From Plenodomus lindquistii (Eukaryota > Ascomycota > Dothideomycetes > Pleosporales > Leptosphaeriaceae), in contig JANUWI010000003.1 of NCBI GenBank assembly GCA_025504975.1, positions 2,976,001 through 3,040,000 of the forward strand: a stretch of DNA of 64,000 nucleotides, in the 5' to 3' direction. The stretch's first letter is position 1, and each line of letters begins with the position of its first letter. A program made the position numbers and the translations under genes. Below the pieces are notes generated by a model that did not search any database, was not told the DNA's origin, and saw nothing but the letters and a program-made list of their open reading frames with translations. This document shows positions 1 to 10,813 of the stretch, piece after piece.

Positions 1-1
1 C

Positions 2-1063
2 CCAGACGGACCGCAACATCGAGCTGCTCCCGTTCCTCCTCCCACGCAGCTGGTGCATCGAGGCAGTCCGCACAAGCACAACCCCTCCGTCGACAATGAT
101 GTGATCCCTCGATCGGCACCGCAAGTGCGCAGTCCGCATAAGGTCAGAGAGCAGCCTGGCACGATGAAGCACACAATGAAGTCATCCGAACAGCCGACAC
201 AGCTCGTGAACCGAAGGCCTGCGAACCCAAGGAAGCGTGTTGTTGATGTTGACCCACCATCATTGATCTCCGAAGATATATCGAAGCAGCCAACCCAGCT
301 TGTTGCTATCAGTCCGCGGAAGAAACCTAGAATCACTGCACCGAAAAAGTCGAACCAAGAGACAGGCGTTGCTTCTCCTGGGCCAGGTACAGCAAATTCA
401 CCCAAAAAGAGGCTCGTTGTCGTGCTGCAGACTCAGTTCGCAGACACGCAGATCAAGAAGAGCGATTTGGACGACACGCAACAGAACGCAGCAGAAAGCG
501 TGAAGACTTCACCACGAAAGACGGCTGCGAAAGGTCGCACATGCATCCCATGCACACAGCGACATCGTGCATGCAACAAAGCGCAACCAGCATGTGGGCA
601 GTGCGTCAAGCGCTCACAAGGTCACGCCTGTGTGTATCCACCAGCGCACGATGCCCTGGTCCGATCGAAGAAGCCTGTATTAGCATCTCCACAAAAGAAG
701 GTTCTACATGATAGTACGATTTCTGGCCCTGGAAGGTCGAGTAAGAGAGTCGACGACGTAAAACCCGCACCAAGTCACGCAGTCAGCCCGCGAAAGAGAA
801 TTGTTCGGGCAAATGCAGTTGCTGGGCCAAGCCAACTGAAAGCCCAAGATCCCGCTGCCCGAAATGATGAGAGTCCTTCGACACGACGAACCATCAGTCC
901 AGAACAGCCTCCCTCATCTCTACGCCCAAGGGAAGCAAAGACGCGAGCGGCAGCTGCAATCTTGACCAATTCCACGCGCCCAAGAAGAAGGCCTGTTCCA
1001 GATACCACTGATCTCGACTTTGATACATTCTTGAAGATGAAGAAGGAGAATCCAAAGTTCTGA
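2..1063 (+). CDS. Zn(2)-Cys(6) fungal-type DNA-binding protein, 5' end outside the window
   Basis: The reading frame is open from the first bases of the window, so the N-terminus lies upstream; 353 residues are visible, ending at a TGA. A binuclear zinc cluster is seen with cysteines at visible residues 181, 184, 191, 198, 201 and 210 (spacing C-x2-C-x6-C-x6-C-x2-C-x8-C), which fits the Gal4 class of fungal DNA-binding domains. Unusually the cluster is in the middle of a low-complexity basic protein. It is surrounded by repeated SP(R/K/H/Q)K motifs, at least seven of them, and by three PTQLV motifs in the N-terminal part. SPKK-like motifs are known minor-groove DNA contacts in other proteins; that role here is inference. 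No fungal-specific transcription factor middle homology region is visible. The protein may be a chromatin or DNA-binding factor rather than a classical activator. It converges on the FAHD1-like gene with only 29 bp between the two stop codons. Confidence 0.75.
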   Translation, partial: PDGPQHRAAPVPPPTQLVHRGSPHKHNPSVDNDVIPRSAPQVRSPHKVREQPGTMKHTMKSSEQPTQLVNRRPANPRKRVVDVDPPSLISEDISKQPTQLVAISPRKKPRITAPKKSNQETGVASPGPGTANSPKKRLVVVLQTQFADTQIKKSDLDDTQQNAAESVKTSPRKTAAKGRTCIPCTQRHRACNKAQPACGQCVKRSQGHACVYPPAHDALVRSKKPVLASPQKKVLHDSTISGPGRSSKRVDDVKPAPSHAVSPRKRIVRANAVAGPSQLKAQDPAARNDESPSTRRTISPEQPPSSLRPREAKTRAAAAILTNSTRPRRRPVPDTTDLDFDTFLKMKKENPKF

Positions 1064-1092
1064 TGCGTTTCTACACGATGGGGCTATTCTTT

Positions 1093-2167
1093 CTATGTCT
1101 CACTGAACTCATACAATCCCTCGGCATCCTTGACGGGTACCTCAATCCCCGCCTCTTCAATATCCTTTCCATCGACTTGCAACCCCGCCCTCATCACATC
1201 TCCCGTCTTGACAGGTCCTACACCCTTTGGCGTCCCCGTCAGAATAATATCCCCCTTTTCCAGCGTCATCACCCTGCTGATATCGCTCAACTGCCTCGGA
1301 ATCCGGAAAAGCATCAACTCGGTGTTATCAGACTGCTTCACCTCGTTGTTCACCGACAGCCAGAGATGCGCCTTTTGAGGGTCTGGGATCCGGTGCTTGG
1401 CAATGAAGTTTGAAATGGGCATGAAGGTGTCGAAGCCTTTTGCTATGGACCAGGGGAGGCCTTTGCGTTTTGCTTCGTCTTGCACGTTTCGGGCTGTCAT
1501 GTCGATGGCGAGAATGTAGCCTGTGGGTGTGTTAGCTGTGGTAGTATACATAACCCGTGCGGGAGTAAATTCGGCGTCGTGTTTCACGTATCAGATATCC
1601 ATTTCTTACACGAAAAAATCCAACTACAAAGTATCAACACAACAGTAGAATCAAAGAAAAAGCATTACCTTCAATAGCATCCATCGCACCCTTTGTATCC
1701 TCCGGATGCAAATCCCTCAACTGCTTGCCGATAACCAGACCGAGCTCGACTTCATAATGCATGTTTACGCCCCGCGGACGCAGCACGGGACCTGCGCCAG
1801 GGAGTAAAATCGAAGATGGGGGTTTGAGGAAGAAGAAGGGTTGTTTGGGGGTTGCGGAGGAGAGTTCGGCAATGTGGTCTGCGTAGTTGCGGCCTATGCA
1901 CATGACCTGTGTGTTGTGTGTGAGTGGGTGGGCGGGTAATGGGTGTTGGGGGGGTTTTAATGTGTGAGTGTCTTCATCTCACAACAAGCAAAACCCAATT
2001 GCAAAGACCCGACGATCCCCTTGTTCTCTTTTTTCATCATAGGATTGATGGTGTCTGGGTGGTAGATTCCTCCTCCCCCCCCTCTCTCTCTCTCTTCACC
2101 ATGAATGAGAATAAAATTATCAACATACCTTGCGGCAATTCGCACGTATGGCTTGTATACTCGCCAT
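1093..2167 (-). CDS. FAHD1/Fmp41-type fumarylacetoacetate hydrolase family protein (mitochondrial acylpyruvase or oxaloacetate-acting enzyme)
   Basis: Three exons on the minus strand: 2167-2129, 1906-1669 and 1520-1093. They are joined by GT-AG introns of 222 and 148 bp, both long for this window. The product is 234 aa, close to the 220-260 aa of FAHD1 and yeast Fmp41. Exon 1 encodes only 13 residues (MASIQAIRANCRK) before the conserved VMCIGRNYADH stretch. The frame then carries TPKQPFFFLKP, the metal-binding E-x-E in HYEVELGLVIG and the metal-binding Asp in ILAIDMTARNVQDEAK, and ends with GDIILTGTPKGVGPV. This is the complete FAH fold signature. Family members bind Mg2+ in mitochondria and act on acylpyruvates or oxaloacetate; the substrate here cannot be read from sequence. 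It is divergent from the small gene at 2605 and tail-to-tail with the zinc-cluster gene. Confidence 0.88.
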
Positions 2168-2604
2168 TTTTTTTTCAACCCGTTGTCCAATTCCTGCCAG
2201 AAATGTTCAATGGTACAAGCAAAAGAGAGGCACAAACGAAGAACAAAGGTAAGAGTAAGAGTGTAGGAAGCTGGGTAATGTTTGTTTGTTCGGCAATATC
2301 GTCGGCAATGCGCGGCGATTGATCTGGACCCTTGCTAAGTTACGGGCTGCGAACCGGAGATTGGGAATGTGGGGTGCGGTTGCGGTGTGTGGAAGAGGGT
2401 CTGAGCTTTGGTTGGCTACGTCAACTTTGAGATTGCGCGACGGCATGGCGATTTGAGCACTAGTTGTACGTTACGCAAACGCCAAATTCAGATTCAGCGA
2501 AGAAGCCAAACCATCCTACTATCAAGTTTCAAATTGCCCTTGCGCGACTCAGATTCCAAACAGACGTTAGAACCCGCGACGAATCACACAACCACGCAAC
2601 GAAC
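2168..2604. promoter_or_regulatory. Divergent intergenic region between the FAHD1-like gene and the 98-aa gene
   Basis: 437 bp separate two divergent start codons, so both promoters must lie here. There is a poly-T/poly-A run just upstream of the FAHD1-like ATG. I see no clear TATA box and no coding signal. Confidence 0.4.
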
Positions 2605-2971
2605 ATGTCCACACAACCCACAGCCCAACAACCCTCCATGCACCTCGCAGAAATCCTCTCCGATCTCGTCTCCCTACGCGTCTGTGTACGTATTTCCCAT
2701 CCTTCCCCTCATCCCATCCTATGCCATCCAAACCACCACCTAACACCACACCCAGGACCCAACCGCCGCCCAAACCCTCGTATCCACCCGCCCAACCACT
2801 AGCACCACAAATGACGCGCAACCCGAAGAAACCGACGATGTAGAACTCACCCGAGCAAAAGAATTACTGCGTTTACATTATGAAGTCAAGGAGGCGCAGA
2901 AGAGGGGGGAGTTGGGGAGGGGGTTGGAGGGTGCGAGGAGGGAGGTTGAGGGGGCTTTGGGGAGGGGGTGA
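2605..2971 (+). CDS. Small 98-aa protein of unknown function with a charged helical C-terminus
   Basis: Two exons, 2605-2685 and 2756-2971, flank a 70-bp intron with donor GTACGT, a CTAAC branch site and a CCCAG acceptor, all in phase 0. Exon 1 gives 27 residues, including a hydrophobic helix around HLAEILSDLVSLRV. Exon 2 gives a Thr/Ser-rich linker and then a charged segment (ELTRAKELLRLHYEVKEAQKRGE) likely to form a coiled coil. The gene call rests on the clean intron, the shared reading frame and the divergent position relative to a conserved gene. I do not recognise the family; it resembles the small helical subunits found in larger complexes, but no function is claimed. Confidence 0.5.
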
Positions 2972-3626
2972 GATGAGAGGGGGAAGAGGACGGATAATGG
3001 TTGATAGTGTGGGAGGGCTCGTGTGGAAGGTTGAATCGGGGATATAATATATGTACGGCATTGTCGAGCTTCTTGGGGCTAGGTGGGGGGTGAGGAATGG
3101 AGTATCGCAGTGGTAAACGAGGGGATTGGAGGGTTGGAGGACGGTGGTACATGGTAGCTCGGAGATCTGCATGGAATACCTTCAGCTGAACGACAGGGGG
3201 TACGGTCGAAACGAGGCTCAATGAGTAGGATATGGAAGGCCATTGGGCACAAAGGAGGAAGCGGAAGAGTGGAGACAGCCTACTTCTGAAGGACTTTGTG
3301 TAGAATGAGGTGTACGAGCTGGAGCTACCAATCGTTCACAGGGCTATGCTGCAAGGGGGAGCTGATAGCAATATATGATAGCCTGACAACGTGCTCTTAT
3401 AGGATCTAAGAGTACGTCGTTATAGTTTTGCGTTTCGTACTCATGAGTCAGCACCTCGCTGTTAGACCATGAGTCTTTGGCTGAGATGAACACGTACAGA
3501 CATGAGACTACTAGAGCATTTCTATTACCACGTAAAGAATATACAATCAAGGCTTGAGAATCTTTCACGAAGCCGTTGGCCTGTTGTCATGGCTTTGATA
3601 TATCATCTAACCGTCATCTCTTCCTG
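2972..3626. other. Intergenic, convergent 3' ends
   Basis: 655 bp between the stop of the 98-aa gene and the stop of the MFS gene. The first 250 bp are G-rich on the plus strand. I see nothing in it beyond the expected 3' untranslated regions. Confidence 0.4.
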
Positions 3627-5174
3627 TTAAACTCTAAGCTCGCCACGATTTCGATCCTTACTGTTCCCTCTCTCACTTTCATTCTCGCTATCAGTCCCAC
3701 TCAATAACCCATCCCACGCGTCATCGCCAATACTATCAGCATCATCATCCTTCCCCACATCTCTATCCACTTTGACATTGACGAATAACACCCAAAGACC
3801 TAGATCATATACGATCCTACAGATACCCGTTGCCAAGAATGCGATCCAGAAGTTGCCTGATCCAGACAGCAATCCTGTGATTGACGGACCGACACTCATA
3901 GCCAGTGTGCGGATCATGCTCGTGATGCCCATGACACCAGTGCGTTCTTCTGGCTTCACGACGGCAGCGATGAAGGCGGTGCGAGGTGCTTGGTCCATGC
4001 TGTTGAGGGCGGCGCGGAATAGCATTAAGCCAATCGTGGGTCCGACGGTTTTGGGTAATGGGATAAAGGCACTTGATATCGATGATGGAAGATGAGTAAA
4101 CACCATGGTGTTGACGAGACCGATTTGCTTCGCAAGTGGTCCGGCAAATACCGCGCTGACTGCGCACAGAAACTGTGATGCTGACTGGATGTCGCCCAGC
4201 CTGGACTTTGTGAGATGGAACTTTTGGTCGACGTAGTAGTTCATTAGGGAGTAAGGCGTCATGCCATCCGCCAGGGAGTCGATAGCGAGCAGAATCCACA
4301 GCTTGAACATGATGTTCCTGGTCGGTGCGGAAATCTGGCTGAAGTAGCTTTGCTTCTTTTGTTCGGGTACACGGATGTCCTGTTGCCTGGCAGGTTGCTC
4401 CTCTGCGTCTTCGAACCCATCCGTTGTACTGGGTGTCATGGCTTCCAACAGCACTTCCTCTTCCTCTCCGTCTCCTGCACCTCGTCTTCGCTCTTTCATC
4501 TCTGCCCTCTTTTCGCCCGCGACTTCGCAGCGGTCGCTCAAGCCCAGACACAAAACGCCGCCGATGACGCCAAACGCTGCATATCCCCAGAACAACGCAT
4601 GGTACGCCTTTGTCACATTCCAGCTACTCTTCTCGAGCACATGTACTGTTCTTCCCGCGACCTCCGCACCAACAGCGCCTGCCATAGTAGTGGCAGTGAC
4701 ATACCAACTCAACACATCGCTCCTCGTTTTCTCATCCGTCAACCCACTCAAGATACTCTCCTCCACCGCTCTAAACGGCCCACAGTCTGCCCCTGTCACT
4801 GAAATAATACCAAACACCGCTGCCACCAACAGAATCCAGAAATTCTCAGATAAAGCAAAGACAACGCCAGAGCCTGCCATCATCACACTGCCACCGAGTA
4901 GAATCTTCCGTCGTCCAAGCTTATCAGCAACAAGCGTGAGAAGCAGCGAGAGAAGCACATCACCGAGAAGCGTCAGCGTCATAAACACCCCGATCCGCGA
5001 ATCTGGAAACTTGAGAGATGAAAAGAATAGCGCGAGAATCAGACTGGGTATTCCTGCTGTGAACATGCGCAGGGAGCGCAGCGTGATGATGATGTACGCA
5101 TCTCGGCCGATGGAGTTGAGCGACGTGATTCCGAGGAAGCCTGTTATTCGGGATAGGATGGTTGGTGGTGGCAT
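3627..5174 (-). CDS. Major facilitator superfamily transporter
   Basis: A single exon of 515 aa starting at the ATG at 5174; the frame extends five codons further up only through a TTG. Multiple hydrophobic helices are visible in two halves, as expected for a 12-helix MFS protein. MFS motif A appears as DKLGRRK at residues 84-90 after the second helix. The two halves are separated by a long hydrophilic loop, roughly residues 220-285, rich in Glu and Arg. The C-terminal tail is acidic and hydrophilic. MFS proteins are secondary transporters of small molecules across the plasma or vacuolar membrane; the substrate is not predictable here. No biosynthetic cluster partner is adjacent that would point to toxin or metabolite export. 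Confidence 0.85.
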   Translation of the reverse strand: MPPPTILSRITGFLGITSLNSIGRDAYIIITLRSLRMFTAGIPSLILALFFSSLKFPDSRIGVFMTLTLLGDVLLSLLLTLVADKLGRRKILLGGSVMMAGSGVVFALSENFWILLVAAVFGIISVTGADCGPFRAVEESILSGLTDEKTRSDVLSWYVTATTMAGAVGAEVAGRTVHVLEKSSWNVTKAYHALFWGYAAFGVIGGVLCLGLSDRCEVAGEKRAEMKERRRGAGDGEEEEVLLEAMTPSTTDGFEDAEEQPARQQDIRVPEQKKQSYFSQISAPTRNIMFKLWILLAIDSLADGMTPYSLMNYYVDQKFHLTKSRLGDIQSASQFLCAVSAVFAGPLAKQIGLVNTMVFTHLPSSISSAFIPLPKTVGPTIGLMLFRAALNSMDQAPRTAFIAAVVKPEERTGVMGITSMIRTLAMSVGPSITGLLSGSGNFWIAFLATGICRIVYDLGLWVLFVNVKVDRDVGKDDDADSIGDDAWDGLLSGTDSENESERGNSKDRNRGELRV

Positions 5175-5870
5175 GGTGGTTGTTAGCAATTGACCGAAGG
5201 CGTGAGTGTTCCAATAGTGCTAATCAGTGACCCGGGTACTGTTGACCCTGGACACACACACGCGTCAACCACGAAGACAAAGGTAGAAGAAGAAGAGAAA
5301 ACGCAATACTACAGTCTGACGTTCAACATCCTACATGCACCTTCCCGCGCTAAAGCTGCACTAGACAAACCCGCATCGGATATAAGTTCAACCCACGGTA
5401 GCGAGCTGTTAAGTCTGCCTCCATGTTGACTCACGTGCTGCTTTTCCGTATACGCTTGAATGTGATTGGGAGATGGTCGGTATTTCCAGCATGGTGCATG
5501 TTGCATTGGAAGTGTGGTGCGCGGCCGAAATGCCGAACGGAAGCGATGTGAGCTTAAGTGGGGTAAAAAAGCATGCCTTCGAGGGTTGGAAGATTACTCT
5601 AGCTTAGGCCTCAAAAACCCTAAAATTTACTCTACGAAAAAGCTCGGATTCATTGCATGCCTATCTTACTTCAACAGCATGATGCTTGGGTCTATACAAC
5701 AGTAAAAGAGACATCAGAAGCCCGCATGTATGATGGAAAATAATTTCTATTGATTACTATTAGAGTATAGACGTACTATCTAAGAATTTTTGGTCTTATT
5801 CTTAATGCTTTGTATTCACTACAGCGAACAGCGCTTGTGGCTTTAATGACTTGATAAATACGTGCGCCGT
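5175..5870. other. Intergenic, MFS promoter and 3' flank of the secreted-protein gene
   Basis: 696 bp containing the upstream region of the MFS gene and the 3' flank of the next gene. The half nearest 5871 is more AT-rich. No gene, RNA or repeat seen. Confidence 0.4.
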
Positions 5871-8800
5871 CTACTGGGTGTACTCCTCGTCGTCAAACAT
5901 CAACTCGCTAAACTCCTCAAACCACTCGTCGCTCTCGTCGTCAATCTCATCGATCCAATCGCCATTGCTAAAAGCTGCCTGGTCGAACTCGATTTCCTCA
6001 CTGAAAGCGTCAACATCGGAGAGGTAGTCAGTCTCATCGTAAGAAGCCCACTCGGGCTCAGTTGCGTTGGTATCCGCACCCCATGTAAGCGGCAGGAAAG
6101 AGCATTCAGCAACATCGCCATTGGTGACAGTGTACTTGAGATCGGGAGACTTGAGTGTCTCGATGCCTCGTTCGAGATCCGAAACAAGGTAGATCTTTGC
6201 GGAAGAGGCGTCAGAGTAAGTGCACACGACGGGGAAGAACATCTGGTCGTGGTCGTCGAATGCGGCGAGTACGGATGCTTCCGCGTTTGTGTCGTCGTAG
6301 TAGAAAGGTGCAAGGACGCTGCAGGATGATTGATTAGCAATAGAGTCGTTGGAGAAGAGTTTGAAAAAGTGAACTTACACCATCTCGGCGGTATCAGGTA
6401 CTTCCAGTGCATAGGCAGAGCGAACCCGACTCACGTTCGTCTTGCTCATCGTGTTGCCGTAGTAGTAGAGAAAGCCACCGTTGGGGTCGGACAGGATTGC
6501 ATCATCATAACCACCCCATAGCGAGGTACATGTCATGTACTCATCGAGCTCATTTGCGGTCTTGTTCTCTTGCAAGTAGATGTTGCCATCGCTGCATGAG
6601 ACAAGGTTGTAAGTCTCGTCGGAAGCAGTCTCGTCTCCTGCGTGACCATATACAACGGTGGTGTACCAGAATCCATCGAAATCTTCTCCCAGCCCATAAG
6701 AGGTACTAGGAATATCTACACCGTCCCAAGATGGCTCGGGGTTGTCCGAGACAACGTATTGAGTGAGGTCAACTAGCTCAGTAGTGTCGTTCGTACCATC
6801 GCGAGGGTAGTTGCGCAAGTTATACTCGTGTGCCGAGGCGTCAATGAAACGCTTAGACTCCTTCTTCTTCTCTGTGCCGTTTTGCTTTTGACTGAGAAAT
6901 TGTCAGCGAATCTTTGTTGCAAGTTATTGGAAATGGAGCTTACCCAAGGCACCACGAGTGGAGGCCAAATTCTGGCATCTTCCACAGCTCAATTTCCTGC
7001 TTGACAAAGCCAAAACCGTTGAAAACCATGCTAAGTGTATTTCCAATGGTTAGGTTGGCCATAATACCCTTGCAGCCGGTGATGGTCTTCACACCACCCT
7101 CCAATGTAGACTCCTCTTTCTCATCCAACAGGGTGGTGAGATTCTTGTCACCCCAGGAGCCATTTACCGCCAGCTGAGCCGATGCCTTGATATGAGGATA
7201 ATCTTCAATACCTATGGCGGCTTCACATCTCTTGCAACCTTTCAACGTGCTGAGGCCAACCTTGAGAGCCACTGGCACACCAAAAGTGGCTTCGAGTTGA
7301 ATCTCACCTTCTGCCTCGAACTTCGGCACGAACTGAGGGTTGAAGCCAATCTGCTTGGATTTCGAGTTGTCCTTGAAGTCGTAGACGAATTTGGCTTTGG
7401 CAAACTTCAAATCAGCTCGTGCCAGCGCAGAACCAGTGGCGTTGACCATGAATGTGGCGCGCGCGCCAATAGAGATGTAGGGTCCAATAGTCAGCACGCC
7501 AATCGTGAAAGGAGACACGGGAACGTTGTACAAGTTAGCATCGAAGACCTCCTTGCGTAGAAATTGCGCATAGACACCGATACCGAGACCGACTTCCAGG
7601 TTCATGTCAACTGAGATTTTGCCTTCGTGAACCTCGGTGCCCTTAATGGTGAGGTTACCGACAACTTTTGCACTACCGTGCAGACCACATTTGACGCAGT
7701 AGATGTTGAGGAATTGTCCCTTGACAGACTTCCTCGTCTTGCGGCCATTCAGTAGTTCCGATTCGCTTGGTGCTTGGCCGAAAGACTTGAGCAAGATACC
7801 ATCCTCGTCCCATGGAGACTTGACAGATTTCGCGTCCTTGGAATTGAGCTCACACTTCTTCTGGTCCTTCTGACATTCGGGATTGTCCTTCTTTGGCGGC
7901 AGAATTAGCTTGGTGAATTCGTTCTCGTAAATGTTGGGCTTTCCGGTTATGATGTTCTTCGCCACGTTGACGACAGCTACAGTGCCCTTCACAACGGCTT
8001 TGGTGGTAGACTCGATCTTATTACCCAGCGCCTTGGCGTCTTTGACAATCGCATCTTTCTTGTCTTTGGCAAATTTTCCAAGTTTTCGGCCAGCGTCCCG
8101 AAGTTTGTCGGTCATGATATTACGTTTCCTGAGGGATGTCGTGTTCGTTGTCTCAAAGAACTCGGCTTCGGCATAGGGATCTGCCAGGCTCACGATCTCA
8201 ACCCATTCAGCCCACGAAAATTCTTGAGCAGTCTTGTAACCCAACCCGTCGTCCAGATTGTCATCGAAGTGAGGTCCGACGCACGATGTAGGCAATCCAT
8301 ACTTTGTGTCTACTGGGGCACGACAACCATTGTTGTTGCCACCAAAGTCGACGCTGGTAGTATTGGTACCATTAATGGAGGTGCCATTCGTTGCGGGAAT
8401 GAGCGTGGGAAAGTTTGAAGGTGCGTCCGTGCCGGTCGCGGTGGGTACAGCTACGCCATCCGCACTGGTAGCCACAGGCGTAGCACCGTTAAACTGCTCA
8501 TCTTTGTAGGAACCCCAGCTGACGTTGATGTCTTCGGCCAGGTCGCGGACATCTCGGGGTTTTCCTACCGCACGCACGGTTAAAGAGGCCTGGTCGAAGT
8601 AGAGCTTGCTGGCCAGGAAGTAGCAACGCTCGCCGTCGGCGTAGTCTCCACAACCCTCGGTATATGTAACAAACACAATCTCGTCCAAGTCGTCCCAACT
8701 AGAAACACTGCGAAGGAAGGCCTGAAGATCTGAAAACCCGATGATAAGATCACCACCTCGAGCTATCTTGACAGTGTTCGCCGCATTCGCATAGTCAAGA

Positions 8801-9267
8801 ACGACCGAGGGTATATTGAACCTGGGGATGACGACCGCAAAAACACCCGCCTCATATGACCCTGGCTTGCTCTCCTCGGCGTAGTGGAGTGGTGTACCGG
8901 GTCCCGGGCTTTTCGCATTGAGACAATCAAGACTGTCGGCATCATGACTTGCTGGCATGACAGGCCTCAAGGTGGGGATGCTGGTGAAGACATCGGTTGG
9001 GAAAGCAGTAAAGGTATTGGTCGGCTCATCGGTCTTGTACGGCTCCACAACAACAGTCTTTGTGGTTGTCGTAGTAGTAGTGGATGTGTCATTAGTACCG
9101 TATGTGCCATTGTAGCCATGGACGATGGGGGATGCGGTAGCGTAACTCGCATAAGGTGACGTATGGATTTGGCTGGTAGAGGACTCCTCGCAATCCTCAG
9201 AGGCTTTGGGAACTGAGAAGGCCGATACCACCGATGCTCCGAAGAGGAGATAGGAGAGGCCTCTCAT
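5871..9267 (-). CDS. Large secreted protein, DUF7029/DUF7223-like, unknown function
   Basis: Three exons: 9267-6944, 6891-6379 and 6318-5871. They are joined by GT-AG introns of 52 and 60 bp whose phases agree, giving 1,094 aa. A signal peptide is visible (MRGLSYLLFGASVVSAFS). A Ser/Thr-rich stretch follows, then a first globular domain at about residues 105-255, and a Lys/Ala-rich amphipathic helix around 395-430. A cysteine-containing beta-rich domain lies at about 505-700 (SVKGQFLNIYCVKCG onward), followed by the C-terminal part encoded by exons 2 and 3, which ends in a very acidic tail. From memory this domain order resembles fungal extracellular proteins annotated DUF7029 plus DUF7223; a profile search would decide. 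No catalytic motif is evident. A TATA-like box lies about 150 bp upstream, and a decayed copy of the exon 1/intron 1 junction occurs at about 10,814. Confidence 0.82.
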
Positions 9268-10046
9268 AATTAGATATTATACGACAATAGTGTTGTTAAG
9301 AAATAGGTAAAGAGTGACAGGCGCTATACGTGCAGAGCACAAAGGAATGGATGAGACTGACGTCTCGAGTGAAAGATGAGACCACGAGATACTTTGCTTC
9401 CAAGGAGTGACGAAGTCACTTTATACTGAACTTCCACGGAATTCGTCTACTACCCAGTGACAGGCATGTCAAGCCCATCATGGTGTCGGCCGGTACGCAG
9501 TACGGCCAACTCACGCCATAGAGACACTACTCCAGCAAAGAATGAGCTGAGCATGTCGCGCTGCAAGCCACGAACGAGACTTAAAGCGCCGCGTGAGATG
9601 TTGAGTTGTGTCTGGACGTGTATTTTGGACCATCAATGGAGGCGTCTTGCCATAAACGTCCCTAATTTAGATCAAGGCTTGCGCAGGTACGCAAGTTCGC
9701 CTGCTACCAAGACTGCAAGCGTGTAGGCATTTCCGGCTGGGTCCAGGAACTTTGTGACCATTAGCTTTTCGGGCTGGCTGAAGGTCGTCGAGGTATTCAC
9801 GGAACAGCCTGTACCAGGCAGCCACTCGCCTCGCCAAGACGCCCGATCACTTGGAACGGCCCAGGAACGATAATTTTACTCTATGCTGTCGAATCGCGTG
9901 TAGTGTTTAGCGTCGTGTGAGGCTGAAGACAAGGCTGTAGGTTATTTCCCAGATCTTGGCCCTGTTCCCCCTGCGTCTGATCATTGTTTGGACCGCGGCG
10001 TCGGACGGTCGGAGTAATCACTCCACCGCTACCCGGGTACAGTGAA
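9268..10046. other. Intergenic, upstream region of the secreted-protein gene
   Basis: About 780 bp with the TATA-like box near its left end. No supportable coding region or repeat is seen up to the start of the duplicated segment. Confidence 0.35.
9419..9425 (-). promoter_or_regulatory. TATA-like box of the secreted-protein gene
   Basis: TATAAAG reads on the minus strand about 150 bp upstream of the ATG at 9267, in a plausible position for a core promoter. Motif match only. Confidence 0.35.
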
Positions 10047-10626
10047 ATTTCCTAGATGTTGACCGCAGTTGACAGCGACGTGAATATATGAGGACGTGAG
10101 AAGGGTGTTTCTTGGCTCAATTCTGCTACCCTGTCATTCTAGCTGGAGCGTAAGGTACTCGTCAAAGGTGCAATGCTCATGTTTTTGGGCGGTAGTAGCA
10201 AGAAACGTGATTTACGCACTACCCTTGAGCAGCCCGCTCACGCAGTCATCCTAAAAGAGCATCAAATGTTCCCAAGTGTGGATGCCGTGCCGATAGAAAC
10301 GGACGAGTACGGCTCAAGCAAAGTTACGGGAAGGCGGCTAAATTGTGGATGTGTTGTGCCAGTTCTCACCGCCTACGCTATCAGACCTGAGCCTTTGTGT
10401 ATCGTCAACTTTTACGGTTCTCAATACTTCCACGACTCATCTGAACTTGGCGATAGCTTTCGTAGAGGAGCTAATGCCTGCGTCTCAGCGCCGCCATGCA
10501 GGTTGTTCATATTTCAGCTCAGCCATGCACAGTACAACGGCAGCATGTTTCAGACGTGTTCAGACCAAGTCGCTTTGGGACGCTTTCCAAGGCATAGTAG
10601 CATGCACGTTACGGTCCTCGCGGTGA
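10047..10626 (+). repeat. Diverged segmental repeat, copy A
   Basis: Three blocks match copy B (12558-13040) in the same order and orientation: TAGATGTTGAC(C/T)GCAGTTGAC at 10053; GAGAAGGGTxTTTCTTGGCTC onward at about 10098; and CTCAGCGCCGCCATGCA onward at about 10486 to GCTTTGGGACGC. Copy A carries about 270 bp (roughly 10200-10470) that copy B lacks between blocks 2 and 3. No coding frame is shared by the two copies, so this looks like an old non-coding duplication or transposon remnant. Confidence 0.7.
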
Positions 10627-10813
10627 GGCTCTTGCCATCGGCCCATACAAAAAGGTCTTGCACCGGCCCTACCAGCAAGACAATTAGCTCTTCCCTTCTA
10701 TTGTAGGGTATCTATTCCATCGCCCCTTAGTGCGGGATGCCAGAGGACTATGACGAGATTCCTCGTTGGAATATCAACTAGCGTTCTTCTTACGGAGGTA
10801 GCCCCAAGGCTTT

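Noticed and set aside
4375..5193. 272-codon plus frame opposite the MFS gene
   Set aside because: Antisense shadow of the transporter; no domain, while the minus frame has clear membrane helices and motif A.
10173..10706. 177-codon plus frame
   Set aside because: It spans repeat copy A, is not preserved in copy B and has no recognisable motif.
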